From assembly GCF_000525875.1 (NCBI RefSeq), contig NZ_AODF01000028.1, positions 1-64,000 of the forward strand: a DNA stretch of 64,000 bases. Reading direction: 5' to 3'. The position numbers and the translations under genes were made by a program. Shown piece by piece: positions 1 through 8,179 of the stretch (position 1 is its first letter; every line of letters begins with the position of its first letter). A model generated the notes under the pieces. That model had not been told where the DNA came from and ran no database searches. It worked only from the letters and a program-made list of their open reading frames with translations. Origin of the DNA: Listeria floridensis FSL S10-1187. GTDB lineage: Bacteria; Bacillota; Bacilli; Lactobacillales; Listeriaceae.

Positions 1-85
1 CTGCCATGAACCTGAAAAAACTAGCTTTATGGACGTGGAAGAAGTTCTTGTTCTTCTTCGAGTTTTTTTCATTCTGAGAGCTTAA
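1..85 (+). other. Left edge, possible 3' end of an upstream gene
   Basis: One forward frame is open from base 2 to a TAA at 83-85 and would give the last 27 residues of a protein. I do not recognise the peptide. In Listeria secG normally lies here, but the residues do not look like SecG to me, and a T7 run inside the stretch may shift the frame. Treat it as an unassigned gene end. Confidence 0.15.
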
Positions 86-129
86 AAACGACAATCCCGT
101 CTTTTTTTCATTTTGGAATTGTCGTTTTT
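84..129 (+). terminator. Hairpin, probable terminator of the upstream gene
   Basis: A 12-bp perfect inverted repeat (84-95 with 118-129) ends in a T run. It follows the open frame at the left edge. Confidence 0.55.
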
Positions 130-140
130 CAACAGTCTGA

Positions 141-170
141 AGCATTCCCAGTTTTGGGAATGCTTTTTTG
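141..170 (+). terminator. Rho-independent terminator
   Basis: AGCATTCCCA pairs with TGGGAATGCT across a short loop and is followed by six T residues. It is the second of two consecutive hairpins upstream of est and would insulate est from the preceding gene. Confidence 0.75.
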
Positions 171-257
171 ATTCGTGGAAACTTTTTTTAATTGCTAGAT
201 GGTCGGTTTTCTCGTAAACTAGAAGAGAAACAAATGTAGTAAGGAGCGTTTTAATAG

Positions 258-1005
258 ATGAAATTTACACCACCAAAGCCTTTTTTATTTGAAACGGGCA
301 AACGTGCGGTTCTCTTGCTTCACGGTTTTACGGGAAGTTCTGCAGATGTAAGAATGCTTGGACGCTTTTTGCAAGATCACAATTACACGGCCTATGCGCC
401 GCAATATAAAGGCCACGGTGTTTCACCGGATCTGCTTCTTAAGACAGGGCCGACTGATTGGTGGCAAGACGCCTTAGACGCGTATCAGCATCTCCAAGAT
501 TTGGGGTACAGGGAAATCGCGGTTTGCGGGCTCTCGCTTGGCGCACTTTTTTCACTAAAAATGGGTTTTACAAAGCCGGTTAAGGGAATTGTTTCGATGA
601 GTGCACCAACACGAATGGACAGCTCGTCGCCAATTATCGCCGGATATATGGAGTATGTCCGCAATTATAAGCGACTCGAAGGAAAAACGCCCAGAGCAGA
701 TTGAAACGGAGATAGTGGAGTATGCGCACAAATCGACTGATCAAATTGCAAAACTAAAGGATGAAATTAATTCGGTGATGCAAGATATTGATATGATTTA
801 TGCACCGATTTTTGTGGTGCAAGGGAAACTGGACGATATGGTAGATGTTTCCGGCGCTGACTGGATTTATGAGACGGTGCAGTCGAATGATAAGCATATT
901 AAATATTACGACCATTCTGGGCATGTCATTACGATTGATAAGGAGCGAAAGATTTTGCAAGATGACATCCTGCGTTTTCTTAATCAACTTGACTGGCAAG
1001 AATAG
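258..1005 (+). CDS. est: Carboxylesterase, alpha/beta hydrolase (frameshifted in this sequence)
   Basis: This is an Est30-type carboxylesterase that hydrolyses short acyl esters in the cytoplasm. The N-terminal part (258-704) has LLLHGFTG, an oxyanion-hole motif, and the nucleophile elbow GLSLG. The C-terminal part, in another frame from about 694 to 1005, carries the acid residue (KLDDMVD) and the catalytic His (DHSGH). The two halves join cleanly if one C of the CCC at 690-692 is removed, which gives a protein of about 248 residues, the usual family size. AAGGAG at 241-246 precedes the ATG. The gene lies directly before rnr, as in Listeria. I infer that the break is a sequencing or assembly error, because the downstream half is fully conserved. 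A recent real mutation cannot be excluded. Confidence 0.85.
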
Positions 1006-1036
1006 GAGCAGAAGGAATAGAAAGGAGGGGTTCTAG

Positions 1037-3439
1037 GTGAATGTTAAGGAAATAGAAGCACGGCTGCTAGAGATTTTAGGGGGAAACAAGGATAAGGCGT
1101 ATTCGCTCGATGATCTTGAACTTGAGTTTAAACCGCATGATGCGGAGGACTTCAAGGAAATGGTGAAGGCACTTGTGCGGCTTGAGGATAAGGGGCAAAT
1201 TGTGCGGACGAAACGAAACCGCTATACGCTTCCGGCTCAGTCTGATACCATTGAAGGGACGTTTCGAGCGCATGAGCGCGGCTTCGGTTTTGTCTTGCCG
1301 GATAATAAGGAACTGGATGATATTTTTATTCCGCCGAATGAAGTGGGCGATGCGATGAACGGCGATACTGTTCTTGCGGAGATCACAAAACGCAAAGGCG
1401 ACAATTTGGCGGAAGGGATTATTCATAAGATTGTAGAACGCAAGACGTCTCAAGTTGTCGGGACTTATATGGAAGATTTGACGGGTGAAGGGGTTGTGAT
1501 CCCAGATGATAAACGAATTTCTGGGGAAATTGATGTCGACTTGGATGACGGCTTAAAACCGGTTGATGGACATAAGGTTATTGTCGAACTGACGGCGTAT
1601 CCACATTCGCATGAACGGGCGCGAGGAATTGTCAAGATGATCATCGGGCACCGGAATGATCCTGGGGTCGATATTTTGTCGATTATTCATAAGCTCGATA
1701 TTCCGATGACGTTTTCTGAGGATGTCATGAAGGAAGCGGCGGCTGCGCCAAGTGAGGTTGATGCAAGTGATATTGGGAGCCGCCGCGATTTGCGCGATCA
1801 GATGATCATTACGATTGATGGGGCAGATGCGAAGGATTTGGATGATGCGGTTACGGTTCGCGAACTTCCGAATGGAAACTTTGAACTCGGTGTACATATT
1901 GCGGATGTGTCGCATTATGTGACGGAAGATTCGGCGCTCGATAAGGAAGCTTTGGAACGAGGTACGAGTGTCTATTTGGTGGATCGGGTTATTCCGATGC
2001 TGCCGCATAAACTGTCAAACGGAATTTGTTCGCTTAATCCAAAAGTGGATCGGTTTACGCTTAGCTGTGTGATGGAAATTGATGAAACTGGGCATGTTGT
2101 GAATCATGAAATTTTTGAAAGTATCATTAAGACGACGGAACGGATGACGTATTCGGATGTTAATGATATTTTAGTGGAACAAAATGCGGCGCTTAGAGAA
2201 AAATATGCGAACATTGTGCCGATGCTTGAAGATATGCTGAAACTCTCGAAGCAGCTTCATGAAAAGCGTGAAAAACGCGGTGCGATTGATTTTGATGCCA
2301 AAGAGGCGCGTGTTGTCGTTGATGAAAATGGTCATCCGGAAAAAGTGGTTCTTAGAGAACGTTCAGCTGGGGAGCGCTTAATTGAAGAGTTTATGCTCGC
2401 TGCGAATGAAACTGTGGCTGAACATTTTCACTGGATGGATGTTCCGTTTATTTACCGGATTCATGAAGACCCAAAGGAAGACAAATTGGCTCGTTTTTTC
2501 GAGTTCATCACGAACTTCGGTATTGTGGTGAAAGGGACGTCGAATCAGATTCATCCGGCGGCTTTGCAGCAAGTGCTTCTGGATATTAAAGGAAAGCCTG
2601 AGGAAATGGTGATTTCAACGGTGATGCTCCGCTCGATGCAGCAAGCGAAATATGACACGGTTTCGGCAGGGCACTTTGGGCTAGCGACGGACTTTTATAC
2701 GCATTTCACTTCGCCGATTAGGCGTTACCCGGATTTGATGGTGCACCGCTTAATTCGCGAGTATTTGATTGATGGGGATGTCAGCGAGGCAACGATTGAA
2801 AAACGTGCGGAACAACTGCCTGATGTGGCGGAACATGCTTCGAAGATGGAACGCCGTGCGATTGAAGCAGAACGTGAAACGGATGAACTGAAGAAAACGG
2901 AATTCATGGTCGATAAGGTCGGCGAGAAATTTGAAGGGATTATTAGTTCTGTAACGAATTTTGGCTTATTTATTGAACTTCCGAATACGATTGAAGGGCT
3001 TGTTCATGTTAGCGCAATGAAGGATGACTTTTATCAGTTCCATCAAAATCTGCTTGCGATGATTGGTGAACGGACGGGGCGTGTTTACCGAATCGGCGAC
3101 GAGGTTGAGGTCGAAGTAACGAAGGTCGATGTGGATGCCCGAGCGATTGACTTTAAGCTGCTCAGTGAAGGTAAGGAAATTGAACGGCCGGCAAAAGGCG
3201 GCAGACAGCGCCAAAAACCGATTGATAAAACGCGCGGTTATAAGAGTACAAATAAGAAAAATAAGGATAAAAAACCAGCTCAAAAGAGCAAGAAACGTGA
3301 AGCTGAGGACGACTGGTCTACGAAACCGAAGAAGAAAAAGAAGAAAAAAACATTTTATGAGGGTGTCGCTAAAAAAGGGCAGCCGAAAAATAAGAAAAAA
3401 GAAAAAAACGGTAATGAAGCAGAAAGGAGGCGGCGGTAA
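1037..3439 (+). CDS. rnr: Ribonuclease R
   Basis: This is a processive 3'-to-5' exoribonuclease that degrades structured RNA and, together with SmpB-tmRNA, defective mRNAs. Domains in order: an N-terminal winged helix (about 1-65), OB/cold-shock domains (about 70-220), the RNB catalytic domain with [12 protein letters not shown] at about 262-273 (metal-binding aspartates), an S1 domain (about 630-715) and a very lysine-rich tail of about 85 residues. Its 800 residues are normal for the family. It starts with GTG behind a strong AAAGGAGGGG site. The stop overlaps the smpB start by one base (TAATG), so the two are translationally coupled. Confidence 0.97.
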   Translation: MNVKEIEARLLEILGGNKDKAYSLDDLELEFKPHDAEDFKEMVKALVRLEDKGQIVRTKRNRYTLPAQSDTIEGTFRAHERGFGFVLPDNKELDDIFIPPNEVGDAMNGDTVLAEITKRKGDNLAEGIIHKIVERKTSQVVGTYMEDLTGEGVVIPDDKRISGEIDVDLDDGLKPVDGHKVIVELTAYPHSHERARGIVKMIIGHRNDPGVDILSIIHKLDIPMTFSEDVMKEAAAAPSEVDASDIGSRRDLRDQMIITIDGADAKDLDDAVTVRELPNGNFELGVHIADVSHYVTEDSALDKEALERGTSVYLVDRVIPMLPHKLSNGICSLNPKVDRFTLSCVMEIDETGHVVNHEIFESIIKTTERMTYSDVNDILVEQNAALREKYANIVPMLEDMLKLSKQLHEKREKRGAIDFDAKEARVVVDENGHPEKVVLRERSAGERLIEEFMLAANETVAEHFHWMDVPFIYRIHEDPKEDKLARFFEFITNFGIVVKGTSNQIHPAALQQVLLDIKGKPEEMVISTVMLRSMQQAKYDTVSAGHFGLATDFYTHFTSPIRRYPDLMVHRLIREYLIDGDVSEATIEKRAEQLPDVAEHASKMERRAIEAERETDELKKTEFMVDKVGEKFEGIISSVTNFGLFIELPNTIEGLVHVSAMKDDFYQFHQNLLAMIGERTGRVYRIGDEVEVEVTKVDVDARAIDFKLLSEGKEIERPAKGGRQRQKPIDKTRGYKSTNKKNKDKKPAQKSKKREAEDDWSTKPKKKKKKKTFYEGVAKKGQPKNKKKEKNGNEAERRRR

Positions 3440-3903
3440 TGCCTAAAGGAGAAGGGAATTTAGTTGCTCAGAACAAAAAAGCCCGTCATGATTATGCGAT
3501 TGAAGAAACTTTTGAAGCGGGCATTGTGCTTCAAGGAACGGAAATCAAATCGGTTCGGAATGCGCGTGTGAATTTGAAGGACGCTTATGCACGCGTTGAA
3601 CGAGGCGAGGTATTTCTGCACAACATGCACATTAGCCCCTACGAGCAAGGCAATCGTTACAATCATGAGCCGCTTCGGACGCGGAAACTTTTGCTGCATA
3701 AAAAACAAATCAGCCGCTTGATCGGTGAGACGAAGGAAGCCGGTTATTCGATTGTGCCGCTTAAAATGTATATCAAAGATGGCTATGCCAAGGTTTTGAT
3801 TGGTGTTGCGAAAGGTAAGAAGAAATACGATAAGCGGGAAGATTTGAAACGCAAAGAAGCGAAACGCGATATTGAACGGGCGTTTAAGGAAAGGCAGCGT
3901 TAA
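3439..3903 (+). CDS. smpB: SsrA-binding protein SmpB
   Basis: SmpB is a small OB-fold RNA-binding protein that brings alanyl-tmRNA to stalled ribosomes. The 154 residues contain the family signatures: NKKARHDY near the N-terminus, GTEIKSVR, a central core with NRYNHEP and RTRKLLLHK, and a basic tail (GKKKYDKRE onward) that inserts into the mRNA channel. It overlaps rnr by one base and is followed by its RNA partner ssrA about 90 bases downstream, so the genes of the trans-translation pathway are contiguous. Confidence 0.97.
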   Translation: MPKGEGNLVAQNKKARHDYAIEETFEAGIVLQGTEIKSVRNARVNLKDAYARVERGEVFLHNMHISPYEQGNRYNHEPLRTRKLLLHKKQISRLIGETKEAGYSIVPLKMYIKDGYAKVLIGVAKGKKKYDKREDLKRKEAKRDIERAFKERQR

Positions 3904-3953
3904 TTTGCTAGGGAGTTCAGGATTAATTTTAGTGTCAATCTGGCTGGGCTCTC

Positions 3954-3982
3954 TTGCTAGAGCTATGTTTTTTTAGTATAAT
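3954..3982 (+). promoter_or_regulatory. Sigma-A promoter of ssrA
   Basis: TTGCTA (3954-3959) and a perfect TATAAT (3977-3982) are separated by 17 bases. The first base of the mature tmRNA (3993) lies 11 bases downstream, so ssrA has its own strong promoter. Confidence 0.8.
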
Positions 3983-3992
3983 GGTTAAGTTC

Positions 3993-4356
3993 GGGGCTGT
4001 TACGGATTCGACAGGGATAGTTCGAGCTCTGGTTGCGCGTCGGGGGTGTCGTCCTCGTTATCAACGCAAAAGCCAATAATAACTGGCAAAGAAAACAAAT
4101 CTTTAGCTTTCGCTGCGTAATAGTAGCTTAAGCTGATCCTCCGTGCATCGCCCATGTGCTACGGTAAGGGTCTTACTCTAAGTGGGGTACGCTTTTAGGC
4201 TTACGTTTGGAGTCGGAAAGAAGAGATGAATCAAGCTAGCTCGAGGGAAGCCTGTTGCAGGGCTGAACTTCAAGCGAAATTCTAATACTGCGACTACACG
4301 CGTAGAAGCTGGAGTGCCGATGTTTCTGGACGCGGGTTCGACTCCCGCCAGCTCCA
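3993..4356 (+). ncRNA. ssrA: Transfer-messenger RNA (tmRNA)
   Basis: The 5' end GGGGCUGUUACGGAUUCGAC and the 3' T-arm GGTTCGACTCCCGCC are diagnostic. The 5' GGGGCUG pairs with 3' CAGCUCC to form the acceptor stem with one G-U pair. The CCA is not encoded. The tag reading frame begins at GGC (4085) and reads GKENKSLAFAA, followed by the double stop TAATAG (4118-4123). With the tRNA-borne alanine the tag is AGKENKSLAFAA. The ending LAFAA suits ClpXP recognition. The 3' end is also a common target for tyrosine integrases, and an integrase remnant lies just downstream. Confidence 0.97.
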
Positions 4357-4383
4357 TATTTTAAAACAGGATAAATACTGTTT

Positions 4384-4426
4384 GAACTTCTGAATGGTTG
4401 GTATAAAGCCGTTTAGAAGTTTTTTG
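4384..4426 (+). terminator. Terminator of ssrA
   Basis: AACTTCT (4385-4391) pairs with AGAAGTT (4415-4421), followed by a T run. The hairpin lies 30 bases past the mature tmRNA end. Confidence 0.6.
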
Positions 4427-4492
4427 ATTTGCTTAGAATTAGTAAAAAATACATTGTTTTAGATTTTTTTTGCCACCGATTTGCCACCAATT

Positions 4493-4663
4493 TTATATAA
4501 CTCCATAAATTTCGTACATTACATTGTCTGCTTCTCTCGCCTCTTTTTGCTCTAACTCGTCAACAATATGCTTGTAAGTTTCTAAAATGGTAATAAGTGT
4601 ATTGTGACCTAAACGGCGAGAAACATTTTTAATATTTAAACCTCGATAAAGTAGGATTGATTG
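4493..4663 (-). pseudogene. Tyrosine integrase, C-terminal remnant
   Basis: The minus strand encodes about 55 residues that end at a TAA (4493-4495). They include RRLGHNTLITILETYKH, the C-terminal catalytic box of phage-type tyrosine recombinases with the Arg-Leu-Gly-His motif and the terminal Tyr-Lys-His nucleophile region. No upstream part of an integrase is present, so this is a leftover of about 15 percent of the gene. It sits 137 bases from the ssrA 3' end, the expected place and orientation for an island or prophage integrated at ssrA. Two copies of TTGCCACC (4470-4477, 4481-4488) lie just past the stop, at the likely attachment region. Confidence 0.7.
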
Positions 4664-4708
4664 AGAAAAGTATAGAAACTTTTATAATGGGGCTTGAAAT
4701 TTATAATA

Positions 4709-4747
4709 AACCAGCCTGTTTAAGAACTGAAGGTTGGTCTTTTCTAT
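4709..4747. terminator. Hairpin between integrase remnant and island genes
   Basis: ACCAGCC pairs with GGTTGGT (one G-T pair) over a loop of about 15 bases, followed by TCTTTTC on the plus strand. It is a weak intrinsic-terminator candidate. Confidence 0.35.
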
Positions 4748-4925
4748 GTTTGAAAGACTAAAGTTATAACAAAAAAAGATTTAATATTCTTACTAAAATG
4801 TGAAAAAACATAAAATTTATTGATTTCTAATCATTCACGACAAGAAACAGACGTTTCATTACTTTTTTGGTTTTTCAGAATATTTTTATGGTACAATTTG
4901 AAAATTAATAGAAAGGGGATGGATT

Positions 4926-5143
4926 ATGAAAAAATCTAAATTATATTTTGGACTTTTTTAGTGCTATGCTTAACGGTGATGGTATTCCCGATAGCTCATG
5001 CAAATGAAATGGGGAGGATCGTCAAAGAAAGTAAAAAAACAGATTTCGCGAAATTAGATAAACAAACACAAGCATTTTTCAGATCAAATGGGTTTGATAG
5101 AAAAAATGATCACTATCAATCAACAATTATCGAAAATAATTAA
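4926..5143 (+). CDS. Small secreted protein, paralogue of next gene (frameshifted)
   Basis: The reading frame from ATG 4926 (AAAGGGG site, 7-base spacing) stops early at TAG 4958. Adding one T to the T6 run at 4954-4959 gives a continuous 71-residue precursor. It has a classic signal peptide: MKKSK, a hydrophobic core, and cleavage after AHA. The mature peptide of about 46 residues contains LDKQTQAFFRSNGFD followed by a HYQSTII stretch. The corresponding stretch in the next gene is similar (FF, then GFD, then YY, then a hydrophobic pair), so the two are paralogues and this one is short. I do not recognise the family. Possible roles are secreted effector or bacteriocin-like peptide, but nothing in the sequence decides this. 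Confidence 0.55.
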
Positions 5144-5166
5144 GACATCAAAAGAAGGGAAATCTC

Positions 5167-5643
5167 ATGAAAAAAATAACTACTTTGTTCTTAGGCTTAA
5201 TGATTGCGATTATTTTATTACCACAAGATTCTGTTTTTGCTTCTGGAAGTTCAGCTACAGAAAAAGTTAATTTTGAAAATCTTTCGAGTGTAGAAAAAAA
5301 CTTTTTTTTTAAAAAGAAGGTTTTGATGATAATCAAGAATATTACACTACCGCTGTAATTGATATGTCACAAAACGGAGTTGCTGCCACAAGATCTGTTA
5401 ATGTGATTTGGTATACAGCATCAACAAAAAAAAATTAATAATACAACAGGATACACTACTTATATAATTACTGCGACAAAATCAGGTTTTTATGAATTAA
5501 ATACGATGTTGACTTATGGTTCAAAATCTAAAAAGTCATCGGTACTTCCTTATAAGTCTCCTAAAAGTTGTGGCGGGGGAATTTATTTTAATCATTATGG
5601 TAAGAAAAGATATCTTGCATGTAGTGCTAGTACACAATATTGA
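5167..5643 (+). CDS. Secreted protein of unknown function (two frame breaks)
   Basis: The gene starts at ATG 5167 behind an AAGGGA site and encodes a signal peptide (MKKITTLFLGLMIAIILLP, cleavage near FAS). The frame breaks twice: once at the T9/A5 junction (5302-5315), where one A is missing, and once at the A9 run 5426-5434, where one A is extra. Corrected, it gives about 158 residues to TGA 5641-5643. The same frame stays open for another 19 codons and ends at TGA 5701-5703, so the first TGA could be a misread Trp codon. The mature part has two cysteines (KSCGGG and YLACSAS), many Ser/Thr/Lys residues and a predicted beta-rich character. It shares the FF...GFD...YY segment with the preceding gene. 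No known family is recognised. Confidence 0.55.
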
Positions 5644-5699
5644 ACACGAATGGGACTGGGAACAGCTAGTTTAAAAGCAGGAGGAGTAACTCTAGGAAA

Positions 5700-6032
5700 A
5701 TGATAAAATTAGAATACTTTTGCTATAAAAATGATAAAAAGTATGAAGTTGAGATGGAAGTTTTCAGAAGCTTAATGAATGAACAATTTCGAGATACATA
5801 TCTCTCTATGAAAGGGGTAGAAACAGAAATAACCTTGTATTTCTATGAGAAAGACAGCTATGTTTTTCAGCATAGAAAAATCATCAAAAATCAGATTGAG
5901 AGTAATGGTCTTAACATGTTACCAATTGTAGTGCTAAACGGTAAGATAATTAAACAAGGCCGCTTACTAACTAATGAAGAATTAGAAGAGATTTTCGAAA
6001 TCGGACTAGATGTTCAAATCGATGGTCAATAA
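5700..6032 (+). CDS. ArsD-like thioredoxin-fold protein
   Basis: A 110-residue cytoplasmic protein with no signal peptide. The stretch from MLPIVVLNGKIIKQGRLLTNEEL (residues about 77-99) resembles the conserved C-terminal part of ArsD, in which a predicted thioredoxin-like core is followed by a G-R-x-x-T-N-E-E-L motif. The metal-binding CC pair of ArsD is absent, and only one Cys (residue 8) is near the N-terminus. There are no arsenic genes nearby. ATG 5700 overlaps the distal TGA of the preceding frame (ATGA), and GGAGGAG lies 11 bases upstream, so it is probably co-transcribed with the secreted proteins. I infer a partner role (chaperone, immunity or redox) for them, without direct evidence. 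Confidence 0.6.
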   Translation: MIKLEYFCYKNDKKYEVEMEVFRSLMNEQFRDTYLSMKGVETEITLYFYEKDSYVFQHRKIIKNQIESNGLNMLPIVVLNGKIIKQGRLLTNEELEEIFEIGLDVQIDGQ

Positions 6033-6082
6033 TCTGTTTTAGAGGTATGTTATTTTGTTATTTTTGAACGATCATAAAAAAT

Positions 6083-6114
6083 ACCCTCAGCTCTCGCTGG
6101 GGGGCGTTTTTTTA
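6083..6114 (+). terminator. Terminator of the ssrA island operon
   Basis: CCCTCAGC pairs with GCTGGGGG (one T-G pair) over a 4-base loop and is followed by CG and seven T residues. It lies 50 bases after the ArsD-like gene. Confidence 0.8.
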
Positions 6115-6198
6115 ATATTTTACGACGCTCACTAATATAAATTGCTCAAACTCTTCTAAGTCTTCATTAGTTGCTTGCTTACGGATAAATGAGCGCAG
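6112..6198 (-). pseudogene. Short decayed reading frame
   Basis: The minus strand is open for 28 residues without a start codon (FIRKQATNEDLEEFEQFI near the middle) and ends at TAA 6112-6114. It is too acidic and ordered to be obvious noise and may be the end of an island gene whose start is lost. The family is not recognised. Confidence 0.25.
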
Positions 6199-6261
6199 TT
6201 ACAGGGATTCAAATGGTGATGGAGATAGTTAGAAATAGAAGGAATGATATACGCGATTCAA

Positions 6262-6300
6262 TGAAAAAGCAGTTCGTTTTTTTAACGAACTGCTTTTTCA
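6262..6300. terminator. Bidirectional terminator after esxA
   Basis: A 13-bp perfect stem (GAAAAAGCAGTTCG with its complement) has A/T runs on both sides and so works on both strands. On the minus strand it lies just past the esxA stop. Confidence 0.8.
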
Positions 6301-6310
6301 ATTTCATTAT

Positions 6311-6607
6311 TTAATTTAAACCAAAATTTTGTGATAAAGCTTGATCTTGTTCTTCCACCGCAGTAGCAGTTTTAGTAAGTTGCGCTTCGATTTGATCCAT
6401 CAAATGTGCAAATTCTGTTACTTTTGGTTTCAATTGGTTGAATTGATCGTCAAAACGTTGGAACGCTTGACCTTCCCATTCGCTTCTCAATTGTTCTTGT
6501 AATTGGGAAAGGCGTTGTAAAAGTTGTTCGATTTCTCGACCGCTTTGTCCGTAAGTTTTCGCACGTGAGCGAAGTTCCTCAGGACTCATTCTGATTTGTC
6601 CAGCCAT
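6311..6607 (-). CDS. esxA: WXG100 family type VII secretion substrate EsxA
   Basis: A 98-residue, cysteine-free, all-helical protein exported by the type VII (Esx/Yuk) system without a signal peptide. It forms a helical hairpin dimer. The W-x-G turn is WEG at about residue 44, flanked by two amphipathic helices, and the protein ends with SQNFGLN. It closely resembles Listeria EsxA. The start ATG follows AAAGGAG with 7-base spacing. The usual esaA-essA-essB-essC genes are not adjacent: it stands alone between a terminator and a two-component system. A TATACT box preceded by TG (extended -10) lies about 40 bases upstream on the minus strand and would serve as its own promoter. Confidence 0.92.
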   Translation of the reverse strand: MAGQIRMSPEELRSRAKTYGQSGREIEQLLQRLSQLQEQLRSEWEGQAFQRFDDQFNQLKPKVTEFAHLMDQIEAQLTKTATAVEEQDQALSQNFGLN

Positions 6608-6729
6608 TTCTTCATCTCCTTTAATATGTATACTTACACGTCTAGTATACCATACAGAAGCTCAAATATTTATGAACGTTTTGTGAAGGTTTTCTGGCTT
6701 TTTCGTCAATAAATGCCCCATTTAACCAA

Positions 6730-6771
6730 AAAACCACTAAAACAGATGTCTATTTCTGCTCTAGCGGTTTA
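6730..6771 (-). terminator. Terminator of the two-component operon
   Basis: On the minus strand an imperfect stem (AAACCGCTAGAGCAGA with TCTGTTTTAGTGGTTT) is followed by TTTTT. It lies 10 bases after the histidine-kinase stop. Confidence 0.6.
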
Positions 6772-6781
6772 AGCAAAATTC

Positions 6782-8179
6782 TTAGCGTTCTTGTGTTAAA
6801 TAAATGATGAATGAAAAATGAGCCTTTTCCTGACGTATTTCATAGAGATACTCGTAATTACTCAAAATATTGTCAACGACGAACAAGCCGAGGCCATGAC
6901 TTTGAAACTCTTCACTCGATTGATCTTGGGTGTGGAAAGGCCGGATAATTTCTTTTACATCCAACTGAACGGAACTTGCCATTTTGTTTCGGATATAGAA
7001 AACAAGCGGGTTCGCCCCGTAGCCGATTTCAATGGTCGAATCGTGCGGCGAATACTTCAAAGCATTGCTAACTAAGTTGGAGCAAACTTTTTTCAAGTGT
7101 TTACCCGGAATATTAATGATGGTATCCGGATTCGAATTTTGAAGGCTGATGGTCACATTTTGATCGAGAATAATTGGTTCAAAAAGATCAACTGTGTTTT
7201 GGATGGTTGTTGTTAAATTAGAAGAGCCTTCAACGAAATCTACTTCAAGCCGAGAAGCGTCCATAATTTCATTGACTAAGTTTTTCATTTCATCGAGTTT
7301 TTTTATTGAAACATGTAAAAAGTATTCTTTATCTTCATATTCTGGATAGTTGTATAACATGCCTTCAAGAATCAGTCGAAGCGACATGATCGGTGTTTTC
7401 AGTTCGTGATTGCTGCCGCGAATGAAATCAATGCGATCTTTTTGCTGTTTTTGTTCTTTGGCATACTGCGCTTCAAGCTTTTTAGAAGTTTGATCGAGCT
7501 TCGTGAAAACATCGGAAATATTGGTTTCAAGCGCTTTAAATTCTGTATTAAGCGTCCGCTGTTTTGGCGCCTTGGATTCAGGCGTATCGGTAAACGACTC
7601 GATAAAGGTATTGACTTGGTTAAATTGTTTGCGCATATTTCGTGAGTAAATGACGGAGAGGATGAAGGAGACAATCAAGCCGAGAATGGAGCCGTATAAA
7701 ATTAATTTTTTAGTTAGTTGGAAGATTGCTCGTGGTGAAAGGTCATTAATAGTAGAAACAAAAATGTGATAGCTACCGTTTTTGTTTTCGTAGCTGAGAT
7801 AGTCTGAGTTCAAATGGTTGAAGTATTTTTGTTTGTAGACCGAGGCTGTAAGTTCTTGACCGTGTTGGTCTTTATGGATATTTAAGTTCGAGTACTCAAG
7901 TTGTCCATTCTTGAAAATGAAGATTGTATAATCTTGTTTCGTTGACATATCATCCGTGGATGCGTTAAATTCCTTTTTTTTATAGGAAGCAAATATTTGA
8001 TCCGCCTGCTTCTTAAAAACAGCGCGCTGATGCTCCTGAATGCTTGCAATCAAAATAAGTGCGGTGACGATGAAAAAGAGAAATAAAGTGATACCAATAC
8101 TTATAAACATGACAAACCAGTTGCGGTAGAATAAATTCAGTTTTTGCGTCCACTTAATTTCTTTCAATGCGATAGCCAA
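6782..8179 (-). CDS. Sensor histidine kinase
   Basis: A membrane-bound kinase of 465 residues. A short cytoplasmic N-terminus is followed by a first membrane segment (about 20-45), an extracytoplasmic sensor region of about 105 residues (about 46-150), and a second membrane segment (about 155-180). Then come HisKA with the phospho-acceptor in SNHELKTP (about residue 258) and an ATP-binding domain with N-box VSNALKYS and G-box HGLGLFVV. It lies downstream of its response regulator and overlaps it by 26 bases, so both are one transcript. The extracellular signal is unknown. The kinase is close to esxA and the WxL locus, which hints at cell-envelope sensing, but this is only inference from position. 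Confidence 0.92.
   Translation of the reverse strand: MAIALKEIKWTQKLNLFYRNWFVMFISIGITLFLFFIVTALILIASIQEHQRAVFKKQADQIFASYKKKEFNASTDDMSTKQDYTIFIFKNGQLEYSNLNIHKDQHGQELTASVYKQKYFNHLNSDYLSYENKNGSYHIFVSTINDLSPRAIFQLTKKLILYGSILGLIVSFILSVIYSRNMRKQFNQVNTFIESFTDTPESKAPKQRTLNTEFKALETNISDVFTKLDQTSKKLEAQYAKEQKQQKDRIDFIRGSNHELKTPIMSLRLILEGMLYNYPEYEDKEYFLHVSIKKLDEMKNLVNEIMDASRLEVDFVEGSSNLTTTIQNTVDLFEPIILDQNVTISLQNSNPDTIINIPGKHLKKVCSNLVSNALKYSPHDSTIEIGYGANPLVFYIRNKMASSVQLDVKEIIRPFHTQDQSSEEFQSHGLGLFVVDNILSNYEYLYEIRQEKAHFSFIIYLTQER

Noticed and set aside
4470-4488. Two TTGCCACC copies as a CRISPR or tandem repeat
   Set aside because: Only two 8-base copies with a 3-base spacer occur. They fit the end of an integrase gene. 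I saw no CRISPR array in the window.
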